Source: JBHENC01 sp051000345
Lineage (GTDB): Bacteria > Acidobacteriota > Blastocatellia > Pyrinomonadales > Pyrinomonadaceae
NCBI GenBank assembly: GCA_051000345.1
Contig: JBPCOJ010000079.1
Span: 1-25,883 of the forward strand
DNA length: 25,883 nucleotides
Direction: 5' to 3'
Shown: one piece after another, positions 7,852 through 16,033 of the stretch
Position numbering within the stretch: position 1 is the first letter of the stretch
Layout of the letters: each line of letters starts with the position of its first letter
The notes under the pieces: model-generated
Databases searched by the model: none
What the model saw: the letters and a program-made list of their open reading frames with translations, nothing else
Told to the model about the DNA's origin: nothing
Program-made: the position numbers and the translations under genes

Positions 7852-8988
7852 ATGGCAACGAAGAAAACTACCAGCAAGAAGCGCGTGGCTTCCAAAGCTA
7901 CGCCCGCGCCGCGCACGACTAAAACGAAAATCGTTGAGAGTCAGGCTTTAGTAAAGCTTGCGCCGAAGCGGACGCTCGTCACAGGCGGCACGGGCTTTCT
8001 CGGCCAGCATGTCGTGCGCGAACTGCTCGACGCAGGCGTGAGAGATATTCGCGTGTTGACGACGGGCGCATCGCTGCCGCAATGGATGATCAAGCGCGGC
8101 GTTGAAAGTGTTTCCGGCTCGATCACGAATCCGGCGGATGCAGAGCGCGCCGTTGAAGGCATGGCGGAGATTTATCATCTGGCGGGATTCGTTTCTTACG
8201 AACCGAACGAAGCGCGCCGCATGTATGGCGTGCATGTTGACGGCACGCGCTTGCTCTGCGAAGCGGCGCGTGCGGCAAGCGTGAAATCAATCGTGATGGC
8301 TTCGACGAGCGGCACGATTGCCGTGACGGAATCCGGCGACATCGTGCCGAATGAAGAATGGCCGCCACCCCTTGACATCATCGCGCGCTGGCCTTACTAC
8401 GCAAGCAAGTTTTATCAGGAGCGTGTCGCGCTCGAAGCCTTCACAAGCAGCGGCTTGCGGCTCGTGATGCTCAATCCGAGTTTGCTGCTCGGCCCCAATG
8501 ATGAACGCCTTAGTTCGACGAAAGTGATACTCGATTTTCTCGCGCGCAAGATCAACGCTGTGCCGAACGGCGGCCTGAATTTCGTTGACGTGCGCGACGC
8601 GGCGAAAGCTTTTCCGCGCGCGATGACAAACGGGCGTCACGGCGAGCGTTATCTTCTGGGAAGCGTTAATTGGAGCTTTGAAAAATTCTTCGCGCGGCTC
8701 GAACGCCTGACGAAAGTTTCCGCGCCGCGCTTTTCGTTTCCGAAGAAACTCGCCATCGGCGGCGCGCAAGCTCTCAATGCGCTTTCCAGACATTGGAATC
8801 TAACATCGCACGTCGAACCCGTCGCCGTCGAAATGGCCGAATATTTCTGGTATCTGGATCACTCAAAGGCCGCACGCGAACTCAACTTCACGCCCCGCGA
8901 CGCAGGCGAAACACTCCAAGACACCATCGCCTACGTGCGTCAGAATTTTCTCGGCAGCGACGTTTTCGCATCAAGCGCGTCGTCTTGA
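7852..8988 (+). CDS. NAD-dependent epimerase/dehydratase family protein (extended SDR)
   Basis: A 378-residue extended short-chain dehydrogenase. The nucleotide-binding motif TGGTGFLG is at 44-51, ASTSGT at 150-155 supplies the serine/threonine, and the catalytic pair is Tyr182-x-x-x-Lys186 (YYASKFYQER). The best general match is the dihydroflavonol-4-reductase / HpnA-like branch, whose members reduce carbonyls or modify sugars and isoprenoid lipids; the substrate is unknown. The first 38 residues are not part of the fold. They are rich in Lys, Thr, Ala and Pro (MATKKTTSKKRVASKA), like histone H1-type tails or an unstructured basic extension. The gene follows the ElbD-like fusion on the same strand after a 148-bp repeat-bearing gap, so a related role in lipid synthesis is plausible but not shown. 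No good ribosome site precedes the ATG. Confidence 0.82.
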   Translation: MATKKTTSKKRVASKATPAPRTTKTKIVESQALVKLAPKRTLVTGGTGFLGQHVVRELLDAGVRDIRVLTTGASLPQWMIKRGVESVSGSITNPADAERAVEGMAEIYHLAGFVSYEPNEARRMYGVHVDGTRLLCEAARAASVKSIVMASTSGTIAVTESGDIVPNEEWPPPLDIIARWPYYASKFYQERVALEAFTSSGLRLVMLNPSLLLGPNDERLSSTKVILDFLARKINAVPNGGLNFVDVRDAAKAFPRAMTNGRHGERYLLGSVNWSFEKFFARLERLTKVSAPRFSFPKKLAIGGAQALNALSRHWNLTSHVEPVAVEMAEYFWYLDHSKAARELNFTPRDAGETLQDTIAYVRQNFLGSDVFASSASS

Positions 8989-9038
8989 TAACTTACGTTC
9001 GGTGGCTTCGTGTTAACCAGATATAATGTCCACAGGCT

Positions 9039-10160
9039 ATGACTGACTACATATCGAACAATATCCTTCACATAACAATTGGCACAACGATGCCTTTGAG
9101 TGCCGGAGAGGAATTAGAATCTGCTTTAGATATATCTCACGAATTGAGATTGCTAAAAGCTGCGATTCTGTATGCTGATCGCGTTAAGTTTTGCAGCTTC
9201 GCTGCAACCAGTTTCTTATCTTTAATGAATCGCCCTGCGAACATGAGTGAAGATGAGAAACTCGAATGGTTCCTTACTTTCTATAAGAGTCTTGGACATG
9301 AAGCGCATATCTCGCAAGTGTCACGGTTTGTTGAGGAGTATAGAGAAAGTAAACGTAACAAGAGGAAGAATTTCAGCAACTATCTCAGATATAGGAATGC
9401 ATTTGAAAAGTCATTGAGCAAAATGAATAAAGCGGCTACGAAAGCAAATATGACTGAGTTTACAGCCGCTATTAACTCTAAATTAGTTGAATTTAAGTCA
9501 TACATGGGCGGCTATAATACAGAGGAATTCGTCCGAGACATTGCCGCTGCGCTTGATTCAGGTACTAGCTATCCATTATTAGATGAGCGAACAGGTAAAT
9601 TAATTGATCTAGGCATAAAGGGAGGTCAAATAACTCCGCTTGGTACTTCGGTGAGTGGAGCTAAACAAGTGGGATTATCTACTGGATTGTTTAGTAGACT
9701 GCCTTTATTTGATGAAGCTTCTGTAGATGAAATTATTGACATTCGTAAAGAACTAGATAGACCCTTGAAGCGTTTTCGTTCAGGTGTTATCGGCTTTTCT
9801 AGAGAAATAGAAAGTGCTCCGTGGAATAATGAATTCTCGCAAGAAGTAGAGCAAATATTCATTGAACGGGTTGAGCCTGCGGTACTGGAAATTGAAGACG
9901 CTTATAAATCTAGCAGGCCGCTATTAGAGATTGTAAGTCGCTCATTAACACACCCAAGTGCCGTAACAACTTCCGCATTAGGAATTGCGCTCTCACGTTT
10001 ATCGCAGTTCCCCGATATTTTTGTTGCTTTGTCTGCTGCTGCTGGCGTTTCTATAGGAGCATATGAAGCATTCAAAAAGTATCGTCAGGAAAAGCAAGGC
10101 ATTGAGAAGAATCAGCTCTACTTTTATTACAGAGTTGGTAAATCGCTTTCGGAATCATGA
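9039..10160 (+). CDS. Hypothetical protein, AT-rich orphan gene
   Basis: A 373-residue protein that I do not recognise. It is predicted to be soluble and largely helical for its first 300 residues, with a very basic charged stretch at 98-135 (EEYRESKRNKRKNF and following). Residues 315-345 are hydrophobic and Ala/Gly-rich (LSAAAGVSIGAYEAF) and could be one membrane helix or an amphipathic packing segment. The C-terminus ends in NQLYFYYRVGKSLSES. Base and codon use are much more AT-rich than on either side, with many ATA, TTA and AGA codons, which indicates transfer. It has its own short leader and an attC-like site right after the stop, as expected of an integron cassette gene. Start: the first ATG after the SDR stop; the ribosome site is weak. 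Function unknown; defence or regulation would be guesses. Confidence 0.75.
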   Translation: MTDYISNNILHITIGTTMPLSAGEELESALDISHELRLLKAAILYADRVKFCSFAATSFLSLMNRPANMSEDEKLEWFLTFYKSLGHEAHISQVSRFVEEYRESKRNKRKNFSNYLRYRNAFEKSLSKMNKAATKANMTEFTAAINSKLVEFKSYMGGYNTEEFVRDIAAALDSGTSYPLLDERTGKLIDLGIKGGQITPLGTSVSGAKQVGLSTGLFSRLPLFDEASVDEIIDIRKELDRPLKRFRSGVIGFSREIESAPWNNEFSQEVEQIFIERVEPAVLEIEDAYKSSRPLLEIVSRSLTHPSAVTTSALGIALSRLSQFPDIFVALSAAAGVSIGAYEAFKKYRQEKQGIEKNQLYFYYRVGKSLSES

Positions 10161-10179
10161 GATATGTAATGAATAACGC

Positions 10180-10256
10180 CAACAACAACTCATGCAACCC
10201 GACCGTCCTTAGCTTACCTCTCATCAATGTTCGCTGGTTTAATTCGAGCGTTCCGC
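10180..10256 (+). repeat. attC-like site (59-base-element type), degenerate
   Basis: The left side at 10184-10203 (AACAACTCATGCAACCCGAC) closely follows the classical attC left end (AACAATTC-x-TTCAAGCCGAC). The right side at 10233-10252 (GCTGGTTTAATTCGAGCGTT) follows the classical right end (GGCTTAA-x-TCAAGCGTT). The conserved AAC and GTT are present, but the outer core bases (CAACAAC / GTTCCGC) are only weakly complementary and the L-box pairing is short (AACC/GGTT). The segment 10211-10240 also resembles the attC loop at 18010-18039. A second GTT (GTTAGTT at 10290) could be the real right end. Confidence 0.5.
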
Positions 10257-10320
10257 CGCGCATCTCTTTGCAAGTTTGCGACACAAGCGGTTAGTTAGAT
10301 AAATAAAAAACTTCACTCTT

Positions 10321-11277
10321 TCAAGCGGGAAAGCGCACACGCAGCGCGTTCGGTAGGATTTCAAAGGTCGCGGGAAGATAGCCCGGCAGTTCTCCATCCA
10401 CCTCAAGCAGAATCTTAAAGCTTTCATGCGCAGGCCGCGCGGTGATGCGGGAAGCGTGTGTGTGTCGAACCTGCGGCGTTCCGAGATGCGCGCCCGTATA
10501 AAGCTTCGGGGCGTTGGCGATCAATTCCAGCGCGCCTAATTCGTTGATGGCGATGACATCAAAGCGACCATCGTCCATTTTAGCTTGCGGCGCGATCTTC
10601 ATGCCGCCGCCGAAATAGCGCGCGTTGGCGACGCACAGATTGGCGAGGGTGAGGCGTGCTTCCGGTTTGTCGTCAAGCTGGATTATCACATCGGCGGCGG
10701 GCAGCGAGAGCGTCGCGCCGAGTGCGGCGACGGCGAAGGAGATGCGGCCTCCGAGCCAATCGAGGCGAGACGCGAGCGATGTTTGCGCGCGCGTGTTTGC
10801 CTTGACGCGGCGGATCACGTCGCCGCTCATGCCGAACGATGCGACGCCGACGAAATACTTTTCGGCCTGCGCGCCCTTCTCGTCAATGAACGTGACGCGG
10901 CCTGCGTCTATGCGGCGCGTGCGGCCTGTTTGCAATGCTCGCGCAACGTTTGCCGCGTTTGTCGAAAGGTTCAGCGTGCGACGGAAATCGCCGCCCGTGC
11001 CGCTTGGCAAAACGCCTAGCTCTGCGTCCGCGCCGGATTCCAGTATGCCGCTCGCCACTTCGTTGATTGTGCCGTCGCCGCCGCACGCAATGATAAACTC
11101 CCTGCCCGCCGTTGCTTCACGCGCGCTGATGATGCGCCCGTCGCCCGCCTCTCTCGTGAAGGCCGGAGTAAACGCGCCGAAGTGAGTGCGCAAATCGCTG
11201 GCGATGGCAGGCCAGCGTCGCCCCGTCGCGCCGTTTGCGGAAGCCGGATTAACAATGACGAGCGGGAGTTGCGACAT
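10321..11277 (-). CDS. Diacylglycerol kinase family lipid kinase
   Basis: A 318-residue protein of the DAGK/YegS/BmrU family, which phosphorylates diacylglycerol or a related lipid with ATP at the inner membrane face. Motifs: N-terminal IVNPASANGATGR at 8-20, the nucleotide-binding GGDGT at 66-70 followed by INEVASG, and LPSGTGGDFRR at 90-100, where most relatives have GT-x-N-DFAR. The usual C-terminal beta domain continues to FEILPNALRVRFPA. The start at 11277 (MSQLPLVIVNP) was preferred to one 28 residues upstream, because it begins at the family fold and its ATG overlaps the stop of the upstream acyltransferase gene as TAATG, a classic coupling. It is the last gene of the metH-plsC-kinase operon and converges on the AT-rich insertion. 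Confidence 0.88.
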   Translation of the reverse strand: MSQLPLVIVNPASANGATGRRWPAIASDLRTHFGAFTPAFTREAGDGRIISAREATAGREFIIACGGDGTINEVASGILESGADAELGVLPSGTGGDFRRTLNLSTNAANVARALQTGRTRRIDAGRVTFIDEKGAQAEKYFVGVASFGMSGDVIRRVKANTRAQTSLASRLDWLGGRISFAVAALGATLSLPAADVIIQLDDKPEARLTLANLCVANARYFGGGMKIAPQAKMDDGRFDVIAINELGALELIANAPKLYTGAHLGTPQVRHTHASRITARPAHESFKILLEVDGELPGYLPATFEILPNALRVRFPA

Positions 11278-12233
11278 TAGTGCGTGCGATCCTGCGCGAC
11301 AGAATTTTCGCGTGAAGCGGAAGGCAAAGAGTTCTCTTGTTGCGTTTGCAATGCTGCACAAAGCGCGCGGTCTTGCTCGCCGAGTTCGGCGATTTTGAGC
11401 ATTACGTAATCCGCAATTTCTTTGTAGGTGCGAAGGCGTTCAGGCTTGGCGAGATGTTCTGCGAGATCGAGCGGCGCGCCGAAGTGTACGCGTATGGGTT
11501 CGCCGCCGCGCCAGTTGCTCAAAACTTGTTTGGGCAGATCGTTGCCGAGTCCGGCGATGAAAACGGGAATCACCTGCGGCGCGGCGTCCTTGATAAGCTT
11601 GCCGATGCCGGGCTGTGCGCGCAAAAGCGAATATGGATCATCGCTCAAATTCCTTTTGCCTTCCGGGTGGAAACCGATGACGTGGCCTTCACCGTTGCGG
11701 CAGAGTTCGGTCAAACGGCGCATCGAAAATTTATCGAAGAGCCGTTTTTCGTTGCTCGCAAAAATCGGTGGATACATGCTCCACCAACCCATCAGGAAAT
11801 TGATGAAAAGTCCGCGCAGAGAGTCATAAAACAACACCGCGCGCACCGGAAAAAAAAGCTTCTTCGGCCATTTCGTGCGACGAAACAGAATCGTCGAAAC
11901 AACGTACATGTCGAAGAATGAACGGTGATTAGCGGCGAGCAGAAGCGGGCGCGCGTGCGTGACGGCTTCAATGTGTTCGAGACCGTAAACGCGCAGCAGA
12001 TTATAAGTCGAAAGATGAATCCAGATTGAACCGAGACGGCGCTGAAACCAAGTCCAGAAACGCTTGAGCCTTCCTTGATTCATGCGATGCGCAACGCGAA
12101 AAGCAAAACGCTCGACGGGCGAAAGCACAGAGAGTTCTTCCGGCGTAGGGTCGCGGGCATCGAGCTTTTCGGAAACGAGTTGTTCTGCTTGCGACGTTTC
12201 ATCATCAGGCAAAACAGGATCGACTAGAGCCAT
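11277..12233 (-). CDS. PlsC-type 1-acylglycerol-3-phosphate acyltransferase-like protein
   Basis: A 318-residue lysophospholipid acyltransferase-like protein. It should transfer an acyl chain to a glycerolipid at the membrane. The catalytic NH-x4-D motif is NHRSFFD at 102-108. The second block reads FHPEGKRN at 188-195, where the family usually has FPEGTRS, so the substrate may differ from lysophosphatidate. A hydrophobic stretch around 135-155 (RGLFINFLMGWWSM) would seat in the membrane. The first 50 residues are an acidic, hydrophilic extension. ATG at 12233 is used here; a TTG at 12272, overlapping the metH stop as TTGA, would add 13 residues and is a real alternative. It lies between metH and the lipid kinase, with which it shares a 1-base overlap. 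Confidence 0.82.
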   Translation of the reverse strand: MALVDPVLPDDETSQAEQLVSEKLDARDPTPEELSVLSPVERFAFRVAHRMNQGRLKRFWTWFQRRLGSIWIHLSTYNLLRVYGLEHIEAVTHARPLLLAANHRSFFDMYVVSTILFRRTKWPKKLFFPVRAVLFYDSLRGLFINFLMGWWSMYPPIFASNEKRLFDKFSMRRLTELCRNGEGHVIGFHPEGKRNLSDDPYSLLRAQPGIGKLIKDAAPQVIPVFIAGLGNDLPKQVLSNWRGGEPIRVHFGAPLDLAEHLAKPERLRTYKEIADYVMLKIAELGEQDRALCAALQTQQENSLPSASRENSVAQDRTH

Positions 12234-12268
12234 ACGTCTACTTTTATATTTCCACGCTGTCGATGCTG

Positions 12269-15200
12269 TCAATCAATTGAAAAGTATTTCGCGTCTTCGT
12301 GATGCACGATGATTGCGGAGGTCGATTGCTCCGGTTCGAGTTGATATTCTTCCGAGAGCGTGACATCGATGCGCGAGGGATCGATCAACTCGAAAAGCTT
12401 TGTTTGATCTTCTAGGTTCGGGCACGCCGGATAGCCGAAGCTGAAGCGCGAGCCTTGATAGCCTTGATGAAAAAGCTTCGTTACTTCTCCAGCGTCTTTG
12501 CCCGCGATGCCTAGTTCTTCGCGGATGCGCTTGTGCCAGAGTTCGGCGAGTGCTTCCGCCGCTTCGACGCTCAAGCCGTGAAAGTAAAGATAGTCAGCGT
12601 AGTTGTCGGATTTGAAAAGCTCCTGCGCATACTCGCTCGCGCGAAGCCCAACCGTAACGAGATGAAACGCAACGACATCCATACGCCCGGAACATTGCGC
12701 CGCAAAGTAATCTGCGAGGCACAGACGCTTTCCGGCGGGCTGGCGCGGGAACGTAAATCTCATGCGCTCTGTGCGCTCATCGTTCTGATAAATGATTAAA
12801 TCGTTGCCGTTTGATTGACACGGGAAATAACCATAGACGACGCGCGGCACTAGCAATGCTTCACGTTTGCAACGCTCCTTCAAAGCGTCGTAGATCGGGC
12901 GCACGTGATTTGCGACAAGCGCGCGATATTCTTCGGCGGGCATTTTGCCTTGCTTGAATTGCCATTGGCCTTTGAACAAAGCAGTTTCATTGGCGAGCGC
13001 GAAAACGTCATCAAGCGAAACGTCTTCGACGACGCGCGAGCCGTAGAATGGAGCGCGCGGAATGGGTACGTCCGTGCGTATGTCGGAGCGCGTGGTGTGC
13101 GTCGTGTCGCCATTGATTTTTGTGGCGGCGCGAGGTCTCACAGCGCGAGTGGTGTTGATTCCTAGTTTCGCATCTTCGCCGACTAAATCTTCCGCGTCGT
13201 CGGGTTCGCTGATGGAATTTTTACTGAGCGTGTGCGTCGTCTCTGCCGTCGTCGCAATCGTTTGCTCTTTCGCCGCGCCGTGTCCGTTTGCCGCGCCGCC
13301 GCCCGTCAATTCGTCCATCGTGTGCAGACCATCGAAGGCATCCTTCGCGTAAAAGAGCGCGCCGTTATATATATCTCGCAGATCGTCTTCAACGTAGCGA
13401 CGTGTCAGCGCAGCGCCGCCCAAGACGACAGGAACATTGATGCTGCGCTCGTTCATCAATTCCAGATTCTCGCGCATGATGAGCGTTGATTTGACGAGCA
13501 GGCCGCTCATGCCGATGGCGTCCGCGCCGTGTTCTTCAAAGGCGTTGATGATGTTTTCAATCGTCTGCTTGATACCGAGGTTGATAACTTTGTAGCCGTT
13601 GTTGGTCAGGATGATGTCAACGAGATTTTTGCCTATGTCGTGAACGTCGCCTTTGACGGTGGCGAGAATCATCGTGCCCTTTTCGGTTGCGCCCCCTTTT
13701 CTTTCGATGAATGGTTCGAGAAAGCGGACAGCCGTTTTCATCGCTTCCGCCGATTGCAGCACGAACGGAAGTTGCATTTGTCCGCTGCCGAAGAGTTCGC
13801 CGACGGTCTTCATGCCGTCGAGCAAAGTGTTGTTGATAATTTCAAGCGCAGAGTATTTTTCGAGCGCGACTTTCAACGCGGCTTCGAGGCCGATTTTTTC
13901 GCCATCGATAATGTGGCGCTTGAGTTGTTCTTCGACGGGCAAATTGCTCACGTCTTTTTTGACGGTCTTAGTCGAGACGCCTTCAAAAAGTTTGGTGAAT
14001 TCCGTCAGCGGATCGTAAGTGCAAATATCGCCGTCGAATTTTCGCTCGTCATAAATAAGCTGGCGCGCGACTTCGCGTTCGCGGTCGTCTATGCGATTGA
14101 GCGGAACAATTTTACTGGCGTTGACGATTGCCGCGTCGAGGCCTGCTTCGACGGCTTCATGTAGAAACACGGAATTTAAGACGACGCGCGACGGCGGATG
14201 AAGGCCGAAGGAAACATTGGAGACGCCGAGGATAGTAAAGCACTCCGGCAATTCCGCTTTGATGCGGCGAATGCCTTCGAGTGTTTCGGCGGCGTTGCGG
14301 CGGTCTTCTTCGATGCCCGTCGAGATGGGGAGCGCGAGTGGGTCAAAGAAAATGTCGTGCGCGGCGAGGCCGTATTCCTTCGTCGCCTGCTCGTAAGCGC
14401 GTTTGGCGATTTTGAATTTACCGTCCGCTGTGCGCGCCATTCCTTCTTCGTCGATGGTGCCGATAACTATGCTTGCGCCGTAGGCTTTGGCAATGTCAAC
14501 GACTTTTAGAAAGCGCGGCACGCCGTCTTCATAGTTCGTTGAATTTAAGATGCACTTGCCGCCCGCGTGCTGAAGCCCCGCTTCCATCTTTTGCCATTCG
14601 GTGGAATCGAGCATCAGCGGAATCTTGACGCTCGTGGCGAGACGCGCGGCCAGAGCGTGCATATCCTGTTCGCCGTCGCGCCCGACGAAATCCACATTGA
14701 CATCGAGTATGTGCGCGCCTTCGCGTTCCTGCTCGCGTGCTAACGCAACGAGGCCGTCCCAATCTTCCGCGTTCAAAAGGTCGCGCATCTTTTTCGAGCC
14801 GGAAGCATTGACGCGCTCGCCGACGATCAGAAACGAGGTATCCTGCACGTAGGGCTGTTGAAAGTAAATGGAAGAAGCGGATGGAATCAACTTTGCATCG
14901 CGCTGTTTCGGCGTGACGTTTTGCATGGCTTCGACAACCGCCTTCAGATGCGCGGGCGTCGTGCCGCAGCAGCCGCCGACGATGTTGACGCCGAAATCTT
15001 TTGCGAAGTGCGTGATTTGCGCGGTGAAGGATTCGGGCGTTTCGTCGTAGTGCTGCGCGCCGTCTTTGACTTGCGGCAAGCCCGCGTTCGGCAGCACGGA
15101 AACAAACTTGGGAGCGTTCTCGCAGAGATAACGAATGCTTTCGGTCATGTGCTTGGGGCCTGTGCCGCAGTTCATGCCGATGACATCAATCGGGAAAGGT

Positions 15201-15841
15201 TCGAGCGCGGTCAAAGCGGCGTTGATCTCCGTGCCGTTAAGCATCGTGCCGAAGAGTTCGATGGTCACCTGCGCGATGACGGGGACGCGGCGTTTGGCTT
15301 GCTCGAAGAATTCAAAAATGGCTGACAGAGCCGCCTTTGTTTGCAGCAAGTCCTGACAGGTTTCGACTTGAAGCAAGTCCACGCCGCCTTCTACTAAACC
15401 GCGCACTTGATCCGCATAGGCAGCCTTGAGGTCTTTGAAGGTAATGTGTCCGAGCGTCGGCAATTTCGTGCCGGGGCCTATCGAACCGGAAACCCAACGC
15501 GGTTTGTCTGGCGTCGAGAAATCATTTGCGACGCGTTTGGCGAGTTGGGCGGCCTTGAGATTCAGTTCGTATGTGAGATGCGCAATGTCATATTCGGCGA
15601 GGACAATCGGAGTCGAGCCGAACGAGTTCGTTTCGACGACATCGCAGCCGACGCTAAAAAAATCGGCGTGGACTTTTTCAATTGCTTCGGGTTTGCTAAT
15701 CAACAGATATTCGTTGCAGCCTTCGAGATGCGCACCGCCGAAATCGTCCGGCGTCAAATTCTGCGATTGAATGTTTGTGCCCATCGCGCCGTCGAAGACG
15801 ATGATGCGTTCTTTTAGTGCGTCGAGAAAATTTGTGCTCAT
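12269..15841 (-). CDS. metH: Cobalamin-dependent methionine synthase
   Basis: A 1190-residue cytoplasmic enzyme that moves a methyl group from methyltetrahydrofolate through cobalamin to homocysteine. Domains in order: homocysteine/zinc domain about 5-305, with zinc cysteines Cys225 (NCGTG) and Cys291-Cys292 (GGCCGT); pterin domain about 330-610; helical cap about 640-720; B12 domain with DVHDIGKN at 732-739, His734 being the lower axial ligand; reactivation domain about 940-1190 with SFGYPACP at 1134-1141. A hydrophilic, Thr/Ala-rich linker of about 80 residues (847-925) joins the B12 and reactivation domains and looks longer than usual. The start was placed at MSTNFLDALKE because the fold begins there; a longer reading from 16072 would run through the riboswitch. 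Transcription is probably controlled by the SAM-II element and hairpin upstream. plsC and the lipid kinase follow without room for a promoter. Confidence 0.96.
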   Translation of the reverse strand: MSTNFLDALKERIIVFDGAMGTNIQSQNLTPDDFGGAHLEGCNEYLLISKPEAIEKVHADFFSVGCDVVETNSFGSTPIVLAEYDIAHLTYELNLKAAQLAKRVANDFSTPDKPRWVSGSIGPGTKLPTLGHITFKDLKAAYADQVRGLVEGGVDLLQVETCQDLLQTKAALSAIFEFFEQAKRRVPVIAQVTIELFGTMLNGTEINAALTALEPFPIDVIGMNCGTGPKHMTESIRYLCENAPKFVSVLPNAGLPQVKDGAQHYDETPESFTAQITHFAKDFGVNIVGGCCGTTPAHLKAVVEAMQNVTPKQRDAKLIPSASSIYFQQPYVQDTSFLIVGERVNASGSKKMRDLLNAEDWDGLVALAREQEREGAHILDVNVDFVGRDGEQDMHALAARLATSVKIPLMLDSTEWQKMEAGLQHAGGKCILNSTNYEDGVPRFLKVVDIAKAYGASIVIGTIDEEGMARTADGKFKIAKRAYEQATKEYGLAAHDIFFDPLALPISTGIEEDRRNAAETLEGIRRIKAELPECFTILGVSNVSFGLHPPSRVVLNSVFLHEAVEAGLDAAIVNASKIVPLNRIDDREREVARQLIYDERKFDGDICTYDPLTEFTKLFEGVSTKTVKKDVSNLPVEEQLKRHIIDGEKIGLEAALKVALEKYSALEIINNTLLDGMKTVGELFGSGQMQLPFVLQSAEAMKTAVRFLEPFIERKGGATEKGTMILATVKGDVHDIGKNLVDIILTNNGYKVINLGIKQTIENIINAFEEHGADAIGMSGLLVKSTLIMRENLELMNERSINVPVVLGGAALTRRYVEDDLRDIYNGALFYAKDAFDGLHTMDELTGGGAANGHGAAKEQTIATTAETTHTLSKNSISEPDDAEDLVGEDAKLGINTTRAVRPRAATKINGDTTHTTRSDIRTDVPIPRAPFYGSRVVEDVSLDDVFALANETALFKGQWQFKQGKMPAEEYRALVANHVRPIYDALKERCKREALLVPRVVYGYFPCQSNGNDLIIYQNDERTERMRFTFPRQPAGKRLCLADYFAAQCSGRMDVVAFHLVTVGLRASEYAQELFKSDNYADYLYFHGLSVEAAEALAELWHKRIREELGIAGKDAGEVTKLFHQGYQGSRFSFGYPACPNLEDQTKLFELIDPSRIDVTLSEEYQLEPEQSTSAIIVHHEDAKYFSID

Positions 15842-15889
15842 GTAGGTTCGTGTCCGTTCCGGCGATTGTCTTTTATGAAAGGGCGCAAG

Positions 15890-15923
15890 GGAAAGCCCCG
15901 CGCCAAACAACGCGGGGCTTTCC
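15890..15923 (-). terminator. Terminator-like hairpin in the metH leader
   Basis: GGAAAGCCCCGCG (15923-15911) pairs perfectly with CGCGGGGCTTTCC (15902-15890) around an 8-nt loop, a 13-bp GC-rich stem. It sits between the SAM-II element and the metH ATG. Downstream on this strand comes CTTGCGCCCTTTC, a weak T-tract. With the riboswitch just upstream, it may be the attenuator of the switch. It could instead only be a structural hairpin. Confidence 0.6.
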
Positions 15924-15968
15924 GTGAAAAGCTGTTTTCGAGTGGTCTTAATGGAAAGACTCGCCGAG

Positions 15969-16018
15969 CTGTTTAGCAGTTTGTTTTTCGTGGCCGCAAG
16001 TTGCCTTAACTCACCACG
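15969..16018 (-). promoter_or_regulatory. SAM-II riboswitch upstream of metH
   Basis: Read on the minus strand, the element starts CGTGGTGAGTTAAGGC, continues AACTTGCGGCCACG and ends AAAAACAAACTGCTAAACAGC after one more base-shared junction. The P1 stem is CGTGG/CCACG. The conserved blocks of SAM-II (metA motif) are present in order: GGTGA-x-TT in the loop, CTTGC-x-GCCACG closing P1, the A-rich stretch, and the invariant GCTAAA. Binding of S-adenosylmethionine would turn down metH and the two lipid genes behind it. It begins within about 20 nt of the predicted transcription start and lies about 130 nt before the ATG, with a terminator-like hairpin between, so control may be by attenuation. 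Confidence 0.85.
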
Positions 16019-16033
16019 TTTGTTTCGGGCATT

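Larger units (their letters stand above)
8998..10290 (+). mobile_element. Candidate lone integron cassette (worn), ends uncertain
   Basis: An AT-rich block between convergent GC-rich genes. It holds one gene (9039-10160) followed within 20 bp by an attC-like site. Candidate left edges are G|TTCGG at 8997/8998 and G|TTAACC at 9012/9013, both leaving only a short leader before the ATG. Candidate right edges are G|TTCCGC at 10250/10251 and G|TTAGTT at 10290/10291. Unlike the element at 17108-18084, joining the flanks does not restore a recognisable structure, so the limits remain ambiguous. Confidence 0.45.

Noticed and set aside
13529..14164. A 211-codon plus-strand ORF inside metH
   Set aside because: It is antisense to well-conserved MetH domains and has a shadow-like, biased composition.
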